Assembly: GCA_049177215.1 (NCBI GenBank)
Contig: CP185379.1
Span: 1,798,001-1,862,000, forward strand
From: Pollutiaquabacter aromativorans
GTDB lineage: Bacteria > Bacteroidota > Bacteroidia > AKYH767-A > 2013-40CM-41-45
DNA length: 64,000 bases
Direction of reading: 5' to 3'
Shown piece after piece: positions 27,008-36,595 of the stretch (position 1 is its first letter; each line of letters starts with the position of its first letter). The position numbers and the translations under genes are program-made. The notes below the pieces were generated by a model. That model was given only the letters and a program-made list of their open reading frames with translations, ran no database searches and was not told the origin of the DNA.

Positions 27008-27144
27008 GGAATTGCTTTCGGGTCGGATCGGTGGAGGGCATTCGCTCCCCCACCCGCTTCCGGGTACTGTAAGACTTAACGCATTTTTACTTGAGTTCAG
27101 CTAAAAAGTTCCATGCGCAAGCTTGTTTAATGCTTTAAAATCAT

Positions 27145-27177
27145 AAAAAAACCCACCCTTCTTATTAAGGGTGGGTT
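27145..27177 (-). terminator. terminator after cyanophycin synthetase gene
   Basis: An 11-bp perfect stem, AACCCACCCTT with AAGGGTGGGTT, and a run of T on the minus-strand side. It closes the cphA transcript before the downstream adhesin gene. Confidence 0.8.
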
Positions 27178-27200
27178 AAATCCAAGTGTAAGTTGGCTGC

Positions 27201-29852
27201 TTAGGAAACCGCGTTCGGAATATCCTCCTTGTGGATCTCGAAGTGATCCTCTTCTTCCTTGTACTTCATGATCTGATCCAATGCGTCCGGCACAACATCA
27301 CTGCAGATGGTAATGAAAGACCCCTTCTTTGCATGCTTGATCGCATAGTCGATCGCCAGGGATTCCTTCGGCATGACCTTGACGGGCTTGGAAGCATCGA
27401 CGGAATGAATGCCCTTCATCATCAAATCAATGATCTCCTGTTCACTTCTGCCGCGCAGGTTCTTATCCTGCCGGATGATGACTTCGTCAAACATCTGAGC
27501 CGCCAATTCACCAAGCGAGACGATATCCTCGTCGCGGCGGTCGCCGACACCGGCGATGATGCCGACTTTCGGCTTGGCATCGATCCGTTCCAGGAACCGC
27601 GCGATGGCCTGAAAGCCCGCGGGGTTGTGAGCGTAATCGACCATAACGTCGAACTTCTTGAACTGGAACAGGTTCATACGGCCCGGGGTTTGTGTCGGCG
27701 ACGGGATGAAGGTCTCCAACGCCAAACGGATATCTTCCACCTTGAAGCCCCGAACGAATCCCGCCAACACGGCCGGTAAGATGTTCTGGATCATGAAGAC
27801 GGCTTTCCCCGAAAAGGTCAACGGAATATTGATCACCTTGTCGACCCGGATCTTCCAGGTGCCTTTGCAAATCGTGATATAACCGTTCTCTACGATGGCC
27901 GCAATGCCGCCACGCTCGGTATGCTTCTGGATGCGGGGATTCTTTTCGTCAAGCGAAAAGAGCGCGACATTGCAACTGACCGTCTTCCGCATCTCATACA
28001 CCAGGTCGTCGTCGGCGTTGAGGATGGCATAACCTTCCGGCAATACGCTTTCGGCTACGACACCTTTCACCCGCGCCATCTCTTCGATGGTGTTGATGTC
28101 TTTCAGCCCCAGGTGATCGGCGCTGACATTGGTCACAATGCCCACATCGCAGTTGTGGAAACCAAGACCGGATTTCAGGATACCACCGCGCGCGCATTCG
28201 AGGACCGCGAAATCAACCGTCGGATCTTTCAGGACGAATTCTGCGCTGAGCGGTCCGGTGCAATCCCCCTGCTCCACCATGCGGTTCTGAATGTAAATGC
28301 CGTCGGTCGTGGTGAAGCCGACCTTATGCCCCATCGTCTTCACGATGTGCGCGATGAGGCGCGTGGTCGTGGTCTTACCGTTGGTGCCGGTAACCGAAAT
28401 GATCGGGATGCGCGCGGTGCTGCCGGGAGGATAGAGCATGTCGATCACCGGTTCGGCTACGTTGCGCGGGAGTCCTTCGGCCGGGGCGATGTGCATGCGG
28501 AATCCCGGGCCGGCATTCACTTCCAACACGGCTCCGCCATTCTCGTGCAAGGGCACTCGGATATCGGGCGTCATGATATCGATCCCGCAAATGTCGAGTC
28601 CGATGATCCGCGCGATCCGCTCCGCCATGAAGACATTGTACGGATGCACGACTTCGGTAACATCGGTCGACGTGCCGCCCGTACTGAGGTTGGCGGTGCG
28701 CTTCAGGTGAAGTTCTTCACCGGCTTTGAGCACCGTGTCGAGTGTATAACCCTTCTCCTCGATCATGGTCGCGGTCGTGTCGTCCACTTTGATCATGGTC
28801 AACACTTTCTCGTGACCATAGCCGCGCCGGGGATCGCTGTTCGTGATGTCAATCAGTTCGCGAATGGTGTGCTTGCCATCGCCGGTCACCATGGCGGGTG
28901 TACGCTTGGCCGCCGCGACGAACTTGTAATCGATGACCAGCAAGCGGTGATCGTAACCGGTAATGAAACGCTCGACAATGACTCCGCGCGAAACACGCTT
29001 CGCCAGCGCGAGCGCTTCGATCGCCGCATCCATATCCTGGACATTGATGGTTGCGCCACGTCCATGGTTCCCGCCGACCGGTTTCACGACGATCGGGAAA
29101 CCGACACGGTCGATCGCAGTACGCAGATCTTCTTCATCGTACACGACACGGCCACGCGGAACCGGGATGGAAGCATTCTCCAGGAGGTTCTTGGTCTCTT
29201 CCTTATCACATGCCACCTCTACCGCAATACTACTCGTCGTACTGGCGACCGTCGCCTGGATGCGGCGCTGATTCTTTCCATAACCGAGTTGCACCAGGGA
29301 ATGCCGATTGAGGCGGATCCACGGAATCTTGCGTTTGATGGCTTCGTCGACGATGGAGCCGGTAGAAGGTCCAAGTCGTTCGTCTTCCCGGATTTCCCGC
29401 ATCCGCTGGATATCGTCGGCCAGGTCGTAGGTTTCGCCTTTGTACAGCGCGTCGCAGATCCGCACGGCCGCCTTAGCGGCATAGATCCCGACTTTTTCTT
29501 CCATGTAGTTGAACACGACATTGTATACACCATGCTGACCGGTACTGCGTGTGCGGCCGAAGCCGACATCCATTCCCGCAAGTGTTTGGATCTCGAGTGC
29601 GATATGCTCCACCACGTGGCCCATCCACGTTCCTTCGCGCACGCGTTTGAAGAATCCGCCTGCATGTCCTTCCGAACATTCGTGAGAATACATGGAAGGA
29701 AACATCTTCTCCATACGTTCCGAGAAGCCGCTGATCTTGTTCGTCGGCAAATCCTCCAACTCTTCAATGTCCAGCTTCATCACAATCAATTTGTGACGCC
29801 GAATGGACCAGTAATTTGGCCCGCGCATCACGCGAATGTCCTGTATCTTCAT
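27201..29852 (-). CDS. cphA: cyanophycin synthetase
   Basis: Makes cyanophycin, an insoluble poly-Asp backbone with Arg side chains, from Asp, Arg and ATP in the cytoplasm. I start at the ATG at 29852 (883 residues), where the conserved MKIQDIRVMRGPNYWS begins; a start at 29888 would add 12 unconserved residues. N-terminal domain about 1-160, including HVVEHIALEIQ (H79, E82, H83). From memory, Glu82 is the residue tied to a primer-making hydrolase activity in a studied CphA1; verify. An ATP-grasp domain (about 215-480, VVKPVGGNHGRGA, LEVNAGPGFRMH) adds Asp. A Mur-ligase-like domain (P-loop GTNGKTTT at 489-496) adds Arg. Divergent from cyanophycinase. Assignment is firm. Confidence 0.95.
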   Translation of the reverse strand: MKIQDIRVMRGPNYWSIRRHKLIVMKLDIEELEDLPTNKISGFSERMEKMFPSMYSHECSEGHAGGFFKRVREGTWMGHVVEHIALEIQTLAGMDVGFGRTRSTGQHGVYNVVFNYMEEKVGIYAAKAAVRICDALYKGETYDLADDIQRMREIREDERLGPSTGSIVDEAIKRKIPWIRLNRHSLVQLGYGKNQRRIQATVASTTSSIAVEVACDKEETKNLLENASIPVPRGRVVYDEEDLRTAIDRVGFPIVVKPVGGNHGRGATINVQDMDAAIEALALAKRVSRGVIVERFITGYDHRLLVIDYKFVAAAKRTPAMVTGDGKHTIRELIDITNSDPRRGYGHEKVLTMIKVDDTTATMIEEKGYTLDTVLKAGEELHLKRTANLSTGGTSTDVTEVVHPYNVFMAERIARIIGLDICGIDIMTPDIRVPLHENGGAVLEVNAGPGFRMHIAPAEGLPRNVAEPVIDMLYPPGSTARIPIISVTGTNGKTTTTRLIAHIVKTMGHKVGFTTTDGIYIQNRMVEQGDCTGPLSAEFVLKDPTVDFAVLECARGGILKSGLGFHNCDVGIVTNVSADHLGLKDINTIEEMARVKGVVAESVLPEGYAILNADDDLVYEMRKTVSCNVALFSLDEKNPRIQKHTERGGIAAIVENGYITICKGTWKIRVDKVINIPLTFSGKAVFMIQNILPAVLAGFVRGFKVEDIRLALETFIPSPTQTPGRMNLFQFKKFDVMVDYAHNPAGFQAIARFLERIDAKPKVGIIAGVGDRRDEDIVSLGELAAQMFDEVIIRQDKNLRGRSEQEIIDLMMKGIHSVDASKPVKVMPKESLAIDYAIKHAKKGSFITICSDVVPDALDQIMKYKEEEDHFEIHKEDIPNAVS

Positions 29853-30004
29853 AAGGAAAGGGGGTATCAGTGTTTTTGGTCGTTTCAAAGTAGTAAGAAA
29901 TCCTGAACCGCCAAAATTTGCCCGAAAAAGGCCATCGAACCCGTATCCTTCCCGATTTCCGGACGTTATATAGTGCTGAAACGCCCGTCCTATGCGGGGA
30001 TTTC

Positions 30005-30012
30005 TATCTTTG
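30005..30012 (+). promoter_or_regulatory. -7 promoter element for cyanophycinase
   Basis: TATCTTTG matches the Bacteroidota -7 consensus TAnnTTTG exactly and lies 30 nt before the ATG at 30043. I see no convincing TTTG -33 element at 19-21 nt spacing. The 190-nt gap to cphA must also hold that gene's promoter; only a weak TACTTTG-like string (minus strand, about 29887-29893) is visible there. Confidence 0.5.
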
Positions 30013-30042
30013 CGCAGCCAAAACGCTTTCAGTCAAACGAAT

Positions 30043-30915
30043 ATGATGATTCCGAAGGGTAAACTGATCTCCATCGGCGGGAACGAAGACAAGGGGACAG
30101 AACCCGAACCACTTTTCACCCAAAAGAACAACCTGAATTTCTTCGAGCTGCAGATCCTGTCCAGGATCATGCACGAGTGCGGCGGACACGACGCCCACAT
30201 CGAGGTGATCACCAGCGCATCCTCCATCCCGGAAGAAGTCGGACAAAACTACCTCGACGCCTTCGGCAAGTTGCATTGCACGAATGTCCGCATCATGGAC
30301 ATCCGCAATCGGGAAGACGCTCAGAACCCGGAGATGATCGAGCGCATCCGCAACTGCGACGGAGTCATGTTCAGCGGCGGAAACCAGCTTCGCCTCTCCT
30401 CCATCTTCGGCGGAACCCAGTTCCTGGAGATCATCACGGAGCGCTACTTCCACGAGGACGGTTTCGTCATCGCCGGCACGAGTGCAGGCGCCATGGCCAT
30501 GTCGAATACGATGATCTACCAGGGCAGCAGCTCCGAAGCGCTCCTGAAAGGTGAAGTGAAGATCACGACCGGCCTTGCCTTCATGCGTGACGTGATCATC
30601 GACTCACACTTCGTGAAGCGCGGTCGATTCGGACGCCTGACTCAGGCTGTGGCAGCCAACCCATCCTGCATCGGGATCGGGCTGGGCGAGGACACCGGCG
30701 TACTGGTCACCGAAGGCCGCTACATGGAAGCGATCGGATCGGGCCTGGTCATCATCATCGACGGACACCACATCCGTCACACCAACATTGCCGACCTGAA
30801 GGAAGGCTCCCCCATCTCCATTGAGAACATCATCGTTCACGTCCTTGCCAAAGGCAACTGCTTCGATCTGAAGGAGCGGAAATTTTATGTGGAGGGTGTG
30901 ACGCAGAATAAGTAA
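30043..30915 (+). CDS. cphB: cyanophycinase
   Basis: Serine exopeptidase of about 290 residues that cuts cyanophycin to beta-Asp-Arg dipeptides. The ATG at 30043 is preferred over the upstream in-frame ATG at 29992 because the -7 box lies between them and the family begins near PKGKLISIGGNEDKG. The nucleophile is in AGTSAGAMAMS (S148), with H189 in DSHFVKRGRFGRL and E216 in GLGEDTG, matching the spacing of the Ser-His-Glu triad in the studied enzyme as I recall it. No signal peptide, so it works in the cytoplasm on stored polymer. With the divergent cphA it makes a complete storage and mobilisation pair; no isoaspartyl dipeptidase is in the window. Confidence 0.95.
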   Translation: MMIPKGKLISIGGNEDKGTEPEPLFTQKNNLNFFELQILSRIMHECGGHDAHIEVITSASSIPEEVGQNYLDAFGKLHCTNVRIMDIRNREDAQNPEMIERIRNCDGVMFSGGNQLRLSSIFGGTQFLEIITERYFHEDGFVIAGTSAGAMAMSNTMIYQGSSSEALLKGEVKITTGLAFMRDVIIDSHFVKRGRFGRLTQAVAANPSCIGIGLGEDTGVLVTEGRYMEAIGSGLVIIIDGHHIRHTNIADLKEGSPISIENIIVHVLAKGNCFDLKERKFYVEGVTQNK

Positions 30916-30929
30916 ATAGTGATAGTTTT

Positions 30930-30970
30930 AAAACAAAAGGCCTCCAATGTTGAGGCCTTTTGTTTTTATA
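30930..30970. terminator. bidirectional terminator between cphB and the methyltransferase gene
   Basis: A 15-bp perfect inverted repeat (AAAACAAAAGGCCTC and its complement) around a CAATGTT loop, flanked by T-runs. It overlaps the stop codon of the convergent methyltransferase gene (30966). Confidence 0.8.
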
Positions 30971-31769
30971 CCACAGCTTTCTTCCTAAGTACCAGGAAAT
31001 AAAATTGCGCGAACCTGCTTAACGTTGGCGTTTTTGCCAATTGGTAATTCCACTTATTCAAGAGCGCGAAGCCGGGAACCTTGTGAAGGAAGTACCAATA
31101 ATACAGATTCGTCCCGGAGGTCTTGATCAACTCCAGATCAGGAAAGTTGAAAAGAGCACGGCTGCGGTGTGAAGGAAACTGCAGGTGATCATACAACTCA
31201 CCTTCAATTTTCTTTCCCCGAATCTTGTGCGACCACTTGGTTAAAAAATACGGATACGATGTTGCATTGGGCAAGGTGATGATCGCTATTCCTCCCGGGG
31301 CAAGCTTTTGATGAATGTGATCGATTACCTTTTTGGGATTACGGGTATGTTCAATTACTTCCGTACATAAGATGAAATCAACCTGCTCACTGTCATCCAA
31401 CTCTTCCGCATTGAAGACTTCAAAACGGATTTGTTTATCTCCTTGCTCAATCCCGAACTCCTTTCGTGCCACGTCGACTAAGGGGGCGTCGATATCGATG
31501 CCGCGAACATCGGAAAAACCTGCATCAGAAATCAGTTTAGAATAAATTCCGCAATTCGAGCCGATATCCAGCGCCTTTCTTCTATTACTGATTAGCCCCT
31601 TTCTATCCAAGTCCTTCAAGAGTTCAACAAACAGATTAATCCTCAACCGATGCAGATGACGAGTAGGTTCATCAATATACTTGTAGATGGAATTCAGCAT
31701 AACCTGAAATTCATCTTTCAAATCATTTGCATAGCCCGGTTGATAGTGGGCAAAGAGATTCTTGTCCAT
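30966..31769 (-). CDS. class I SAM-dependent methyltransferase
   Basis: A 267-residue methyltransferase. Motif I is ALDIGSNCGIYSKLI (about 66-80), the acidic residue after strand 2 lies in GIDIDAPLV, and VDFILCTEVIEHTRNPKKVI resembles motif II. The region LAPGGIAIITLPN is the usual strand-5 loop. The EVIEH pattern is common in UbiG-like enzymes and in sugar or lipid O-methyltransferases. The C-terminal 60 residues (GFALLNKWNYQLAKTP) are basic and could touch membrane or glycan. The neighbourhood (surface protein, asparagine synthase, GT4, deacetylase) suggests glycan work, but the substrate is open. The gene looks somewhat more AT-rich than its upstream neighbours. Confidence 0.8.
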   Translation of the reverse strand: MDKNLFAHYQPGYANDLKDEFQVMLNSIYKYIDEPTRHLHRLRINLFVELLKDLDRKGLISNRRKALDIGSNCGIYSKLISDAGFSDVRGIDIDAPLVDVARKEFGIEQGDKQIRFEVFNAEELDDSEQVDFILCTEVIEHTRNPKKVIDHIHQKLAPGGIAIITLPNATSYPYFLTKWSHKIRGKKIEGELYDHLQFPSHRSRALFNFPDLELIKTSGTNLYYWYFLHKVPGFALLNKWNYQLAKTPTLSRFAQFYFLVLRKKAVV

Positions 31770-31854
31770 AAATGCCTGAGTAGGGGCGAAAATTAGCTAA
31801 AAAAAATCACCCAACATTTGAAAGATAGTCGGGTGAAATTTAATCTACATCCTA

Positions 31855-33342
31855 CTATCTGCGAACTAACAATTTACGAGTGATGACACGATCTTGGGAT
31901 TGAACTCGAACTAAGTACAGTCCATTGGACAAGTCCCCGTCTCTCAAATTCAGAAAAAGTCGATGTTCCCCAAAACCAAGTCGCCCGAAAGATTCTCTAT
32001 AGAACGCTCTTCCTTGCATATCATAAATAATAACATCTAATGATGATGGTGCCACCAATCGCAAATTCAACGTCACTGAAGTAGATGTCGGATTCGGAAA
32101 CAGCTCCAAACTCCGGACACTTCCCGAAAGCTCATCGACTGAAATCGTTGAACGATAACATACCCTCAATGATGGATGCAGAGCATTGTCCGGATAGTCA
32201 CTTGAAGCAAAAAGCATTGACTTATAGTAAATCGTATCGATCATCTCGATTTCAAATCCATAACTGGTAGATGCGTTAGCAACCATATCCTGAACCAGCG
32301 AAAGCACATTCCATTGTAAATAATCCGTATTCCCCGTCGGAGAGGTAGGCAATAGTACTTGATTTTGAGTGGTTGTCGCAGGTTGAGTATTCCACGTCAC
32401 GGAATTGGCACTCCATGGAGAGGTAATTCTCTTGAGGTAACTGGCATTTGCGCCTTGCATGGGCGGTACAGCCTGACCGGTAGGATTTGCATGTAAATCC
32501 AAAAAAGCCGAATCGACCACTGCATTGGAAGGGATAAATGACAGGTCGAATTGCATCAATCCACGCTGCCAGCAAGGATCACCATTGCAGGTCCATGACA
32601 TAGACCCGAACTCTTCATGGTTGGGATAAGAGAGCGCTGGTTCAAATGTTGTCACAATGGCATCCTGTCCGTTACCGTCTGTTACGAAGACTGTTTGACA
32701 CTGTTGGGCCGCAGCCGGCGTATAAACCACTTCCAGCATTGGCCAGTAAAGTGAATCGCTGAAGTCACTGGAGGCAAATATCATCGAGGTATAATACGTC
32801 TCATCATCCAATCTGATTAAGAAACCATTGTTCTGTGCAGGTTGGTTGACCATGTCTTGAACCATATCCCTCACATCAACTACATAGTCCTGGAAATTCG
32901 ATGTGCTTTGCGCCAACATGACCCGATTTACGGTAGTCGTTAACGGAGCTGTGCTCCAAGTCACGGTCGATTCATCCCAATTACCGGTAACGCGCTCCAA
33001 CCAGGATGCGTTGGCATTCTGGGTGGCTATACCGTTGCCATTTACTGGAGTCGGGTTGGCAAACAGGCTTAACGATGCGGAATTAACAGTGGAACCGACA
33101 GGTATTGAACTCAAATCGAACTGGATCAATGCCCTGCCGATGCAGGGGTCCCCGTTGCAGGTCCAAGCAATACTCCCGAATTCAGGATGCACTCCGAAAT
33201 TCTGAGTCGGAGTCCAATCAGCAAGAATGGCATCCTTACCGTTAGCACCATCCGGGCGAAGGCGCAATGTAACTTGACCATAGAGGCAATTAACTTGAAC
33301 AATAAGCAAGAGAATGCTGCATCTAAATAGTTTACTTGACAT
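31855..33342 (-). CDS. DNRLRE-domain surface protein with T9SS type A sorting tail
   Basis: A 495-residue secreted protein. A signal peptide (ILLLIVQVNCLYGQ) is followed by two DNRLRE-type beta-sandwich domains (about 25-210 and 215-400). Each has GSxxWTCNGDPC, then RGLMQFDLSFIP-type and VTWNTQPATTTQN-type stretches, and both domains carry the same Cys pair pattern. DNRLRE domains are non-catalytic modules of cell-surface proteins with carbohydrate-binding-like folds. The C-terminus (SLELFPNPTSTSVTLNLRL ... LSNGLYLVRVQSQDRVITRKL) is a type A sorting tail. No enzyme domain is attached, so the protein may be a binding or structural surface component. No neighbour fixes its role. Confidence 0.8.
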   Translation of the reverse strand: MSSKLFRCSILLLIVQVNCLYGQVTLRLRPDGANGKDAILADWTPTQNFGVHPEFGSIAWTCNGDPCIGRALIQFDLSSIPVGSTVNSASLSLFANPTPVNGNGIATQNANASWLERVTGNWDESTVTWSTAPLTTTVNRVMLAQSTSNFQDYVVDVRDMVQDMVNQPAQNNGFLIRLDDETYYTSMIFASSDFSDSLYWPMLEVVYTPAAAQQCQTVFVTDGNGQDAIVTTFEPALSYPNHEEFGSMSWTCNGDPCWQRGLMQFDLSFIPSNAVVDSAFLDLHANPTGQAVPPMQGANASYLKRITSPWSANSVTWNTQPATTTQNQVLLPTSPTGNTDYLQWNVLSLVQDMVANASTSYGFEIEMIDTIYYKSMLFASSDYPDNALHPSLRVCYRSTISVDELSGSVRSLELFPNPTSTSVTLNLRLVAPSSLDVIIYDMQGRAFYRESFGRLGFGEHRLFLNLRDGDLSNGLYLVRVQSQDRVITRKLLVRR

Positions 33343-33443
33343 ATCTGTAGAGAGTTAATGCATTGGTTGAGTCTAAGTTACTTATTCAGATAAAACCAAT
33401 CAACCCTTTGGCATTAAAAAACACCTTTGAGATTTACTGTATT

Positions 33444-33475
33444 TTCGAGCTTTTCTTAATGGAATTATACCTTTG
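33444..33475 (+). promoter_or_regulatory. promoter for asparagine synthase gene
   Basis: TACCTTTG at 33468-33475 is an exact TAnnTTTG -7 element. TTCG at 33444-33447 is one mismatch from the -33 TTTG, with 20 nt between. The ATG follows 19 nt later. Confidence 0.6.
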
Positions 33476-33494
33476 CTCTAACTGACCACATTTT

Positions 33495-35327
33495 ATGTGC
33501 GGCATCGCCGGTTTCATTGATCCATCGCTCGCTCAGGCTGACCGAGAGCCCCTCATCCAAAAAATGTTGGGTTCGATCAGCCATCGCGGGCCGGATGCCA
33601 CCAACAGCTTGCTGATCAACCAGGTCGCTTTGGGCCACAACCGGCTGTCGATCCTCGACCTTTCTGATGCCGCCAATCAACCGATGCGGCGCGGGGACCT
33701 GGTGATGGTCTTTAATGGCGAAATCTATAATTACCTCGAAATACGAAAGGAACTGGAGTCGTTCGGACATCGGTTCCACACCCAGTCGGATTCCGAAGTC
33801 ATTCTGAGTTCCTATGAACAATGGGGCGCTGCCTGCGTGCAACGCTTCGTAGGAATGTGGGCTCTTGCCATTTGGGATTCACGAAAGGAAGAACTCTTCT
33901 GCTCCCGCGACCGGTTCGGGATAAAACCTTTCCTCTACATCCTGGAAGGCGACCGTTTTTACTTCGGATCAGAATACAAAGCCCTGCGCCCCTCGCCCGT
34001 CTTTTCCAACGACCTCAACATGCGGCAAATCCGACGGGGTCTGCAGATGGGCTGGGTAGTTTATCAGGATGAAACCTATTTCGAAAAAGTCAAGGCCTTG
34101 CCGGAAGCCTGCAACCTGCTCTATCGGAACGGCAAGGTAAAGATTGAACGGTACTGGGACCTGCAACCGCTGAGCAAAGATCAACGAACCTATCAGGAGA
34201 AGACCATTGAATTTCGCGAACGCCTGATCGATAGCTTGCGCTTGCATATGCGGAGTGATGTGGAAGTCGGTGCCTGTCTTTCCGGCGGCATCGACAGTTC
34301 TTCCATCACGAGTATCGTCGGGCACCTCTATCCGGATGTCGATTTCAGGACATTTACGATCTATTATGCCGGCGAAAACGCCGTAGACGAGCGGCCTTTT
34401 GTAAAATCCATTCTTCAAAAGTACCCCCATATCCGGAACGTGGATTACTCACCGCAAAAGGAAGCTTTGCGGGAATGCTTCCACCGGATGTGCTACCACA
34501 TCGATGTTCCTACCAACTGGTCGTCGGACATTTCCCAATACTATGTCATGGAACTCGCCGGCAGGCACAAGATGAAGGTACTGCTCGACGGACAAGGCTC
34601 CGACGAATTTCTCGGAGGGTACATGCATTCCTTTTATCGCCTGATCGGAAACGAATTGCGACAGGGTCACCTCGCAACAGCCACCCGACTTTTTCGCGAT
34701 CACCGAACCAATCAGGAGTTTGGAATGAAGAAATCGGCGGATGTCTGGGCGAAAAGCATGATGAGTGCGGTATTTACGGAGCAGCAATTGTATTCGATGG
34801 AGTACCGGCATTTTCACCCATACCTCCACCGCGATCCCGACCGCAACGCACCATTCAGACTCGCCGAAAGGTTTCCGGATAAACTCGATAACTTTCTTTA
34901 CAACCTGATCTTTCAGACCTTACTTCCTTCGCTTTTACATTTCGAAGACCGGAACAGCATGGCCTTTTCGATCGAATCGCGGGTACCTTTTCTCGACCAC
35001 CGCCTGGTGGAATTCGGCTTTCGTTTGAAGAGTGAGGATCGAATCCGAAATGGAGTAACCAAATCGATCTTGCGCGATAGTATGCGCGGCATTCTACCGG
35101 ATGAAATTCTGAATCGTTCCGATAAGAAAGGGTTCACCACCCCGGGAGCCCATTGGCTGAGAACCGATATGCACTTTTTGCTGGAACAGGATTTTTCCAG
35201 CCTTGACTTCCTTGATCAGCGATTACTAAGAAAATTGATCAAAGAATTCGAAGGAGGAAACGACAAGCTGGCGCAGTTGCTCTGGAGGGTCGGTGGATTA
35301 GGTTACTGGACATCCCATTTCAACTGA
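33495..35327 (+). CDS. asnB: glutamine-hydrolysing asparagine synthase
   Basis: A 610-residue amidotransferase. Met1 is followed by the nucleophile Cys2 (MCGIAGFIDPS) of the class II glutaminase domain (about 2-210), with RGPDATN and FNGEIYNY also conserved. The synthetase domain (about 240-580) has the ATP PP-loop CLSGGIDSSS (about 261-270) and DGQGSDEFLGGY. The family turns Asp plus Gln plus ATP into Asn, but many Bacteroidota paralogues sit in capsule or O-antigen loci and amidate sugars. Here the neighbours are a methyltransferase upstream and, convergently, deacetylase, GT4 and YfhO genes, so a glycan role is possible. The stop overlaps the convergent deacetylase gene by 8 nt. Confidence 0.85.
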   Translation: MCGIAGFIDPSLAQADREPLIQKMLGSISHRGPDATNSLLINQVALGHNRLSILDLSDAANQPMRRGDLVMVFNGEIYNYLEIRKELESFGHRFHTQSDSEVILSSYEQWGAACVQRFVGMWALAIWDSRKEELFCSRDRFGIKPFLYILEGDRFYFGSEYKALRPSPVFSNDLNMRQIRRGLQMGWVVYQDETYFEKVKALPEACNLLYRNGKVKIERYWDLQPLSKDQRTYQEKTIEFRERLIDSLRLHMRSDVEVGACLSGGIDSSSITSIVGHLYPDVDFRTFTIYYAGENAVDERPFVKSILQKYPHIRNVDYSPQKEALRECFHRMCYHIDVPTNWSSDISQYYVMELAGRHKMKVLLDGQGSDEFLGGYMHSFYRLIGNELRQGHLATATRLFRDHRTNQEFGMKKSADVWAKSMMSAVFTEQQLYSMEYRHFHPYLHRDPDRNAPFRLAERFPDKLDNFLYNLIFQTLLPSLLHFEDRNSMAFSIESRVPFLDHRLVEFGFRLKSEDRIRNGVTKSILRDSMRGILPDEILNRSDKKGFTTPGAHWLRTDMHFLLEQDFSSLDFLDQRLLRKLIKEFEGGNDKLAQLLWRVGGLGYWTSHFN

Positions 35328-36594
35328 ACAGGTCGGGGCGATGGTACTCGCGGATCATCTCCTCTTCCGTGATACTTTTAATACCCGACTCTTTCATCCA
35401 TTTCAGGAGATTCGTGTAGAATCGGGTATAACCATGATACTTGAAGGAGTAGAAGAAGTTATTATGAAAATTCAAGGTGAAAACGCAATTCGTCTTGTTT
35501 TGCTCCATCCAGTCGATCACCATGGGGGAAGCCTGCGATGCGTGTACCTGGTCCCGGTAAAAGGTCCTATCCATAACATGCAAGGGCGCCTCCACGATTT
35601 TTAAAACACGTTCCCGCTCCTGATCATAGGGCATGAACGGTAACCCGTAGCTATTTCGGAACCCCCACTGTTCGGTAAATCCCAACGAGGTATCCAGCTT
35701 CAGTCCGGCCTCTTCCACTTCACGGTACGCAGTAGGTATCTTAAATCGAAGGAAATGATAACGATTACTCTGAACCTGATCAGGCATTCGTTTCAGCTCC
35801 TCCGAAAACGGCAATCCATGCAAGCTTTTGTGTATCCCGGACTCCCAACCCTTTTGACGAACATACTGATACATGGCTTGTAGCTCTTTGGAGCGGAAAT
35901 CATAGTCTGCATTGACACGATCTTGATACAACAGCCAATAGAAGACGGACCGAACTCCGGAGGCTTCTTCCAACAGGATGATCTTATCCATGTTCAACCA
36001 ATCGGGCCGCCGAAAGAGCATATTGACAACCAACCGAAACAGCTTGTCTATCCTGCCGTAACGAATCGCTCGCATACCATCCTCTTTCCAGGCTCCGTAA
36101 ACCGTATCAATATCGTGTGTCAGAAACAAGCGGGTGGGACGATCACGGGTTTTCAGTCGCGCCAACTTGGCATTGGTTCGAAAGAGATCCTGTATCGCTT
36201 CTTGTACGAGATTGAGAAACACATTATCATAACGGGCCTGATAACTGCTTTCATACTTGAACCGTCCGATCGAATCCGAAACCCCCTCTCCTCGCTCCTG
36301 AAGACTGTTAGAGCAATAATAAATCGTTGCCAAATGATCGATCCTCCCCGATTTATCGTGCACCAGACAGGATGAACCAAGATGATGACCGTGATTGAAG
36401 TCGCCCTTTAATATGCTATGATAGAAAGTCGCATACAAACAGAGGTCGCTATCCTCCCCTTCCGAAACAAAAAAATCCGCATCACTGCGTTCCGTCACAA
36501 AGTGAAAAGTGACCTGGCGGTTGAATGCAGCAAGCTGAAGGGTATACCGGATAATACTCCGGTAGGTCAACAGCGGGTCAATCCATATCTTCAT
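35320..36594 (-). CDS. polysaccharide deacetylase-like protein
   Basis: About 424 residues from the ATG at 36594 (MKIWIDPLLTYRSII); an earlier in-frame start at 36660 would run into the upstream GT4 gene. The metal-binding opening of the NodB-type fold is visible as LFLTHDIDTVY, followed by conserved GWESGIHKSLHGLPF and KLDTSLGFTEQWGFRNSYGLPF, where these enzymes hold the His and substrate residues. The N-terminal 150 residues form an accessory domain. No signal peptide, so it would act in the cytoplasm or at the inner membrane. It follows the GT4 gene by 1 nt, so an operon is near certain. Activity on N- or O-acetyl sugars is inferred from the fold. Confidence 0.7.
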   Translation of the reverse strand: MKIWIDPLLTYRSIIRYTLQLAAFNRQVTFHFVTERSDADFFVSEGEDSDLCLYATFYHSILKGDFNHGHHLGSSCLVHDKSGRIDHLATIYYCSNSLQERGEGVSDSIGRFKYESSYQARYDNVFLNLVQEAIQDLFRTNAKLARLKTRDRPTRLFLTHDIDTVYGAWKEDGMRAIRYGRIDKLFRLVVNMLFRRPDWLNMDKIILLEEASGVRSVFYWLLYQDRVNADYDFRSKELQAMYQYVRQKGWESGIHKSLHGLPFSEELKRMPDQVQSNRYHFLRFKIPTAYREVEEAGLKLDTSLGFTEQWGFRNSYGLPFMPYDQERERVLKIVEAPLHVMDRTFYRDQVHASQASPMVIDWMEQNKTNCVFTLNFHNNFFYSFKYHGYTRFYTNLLKWMKESGIKSITEEEMIREYHRPDLFS

Positions 36595-36595
36595 A

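Noticed and set aside
27921..29906. 661-residue plus-strand open frame opposite cphA
   Set aside because: Antisense shadow; the cphA motifs cover the whole interval on the other strand.
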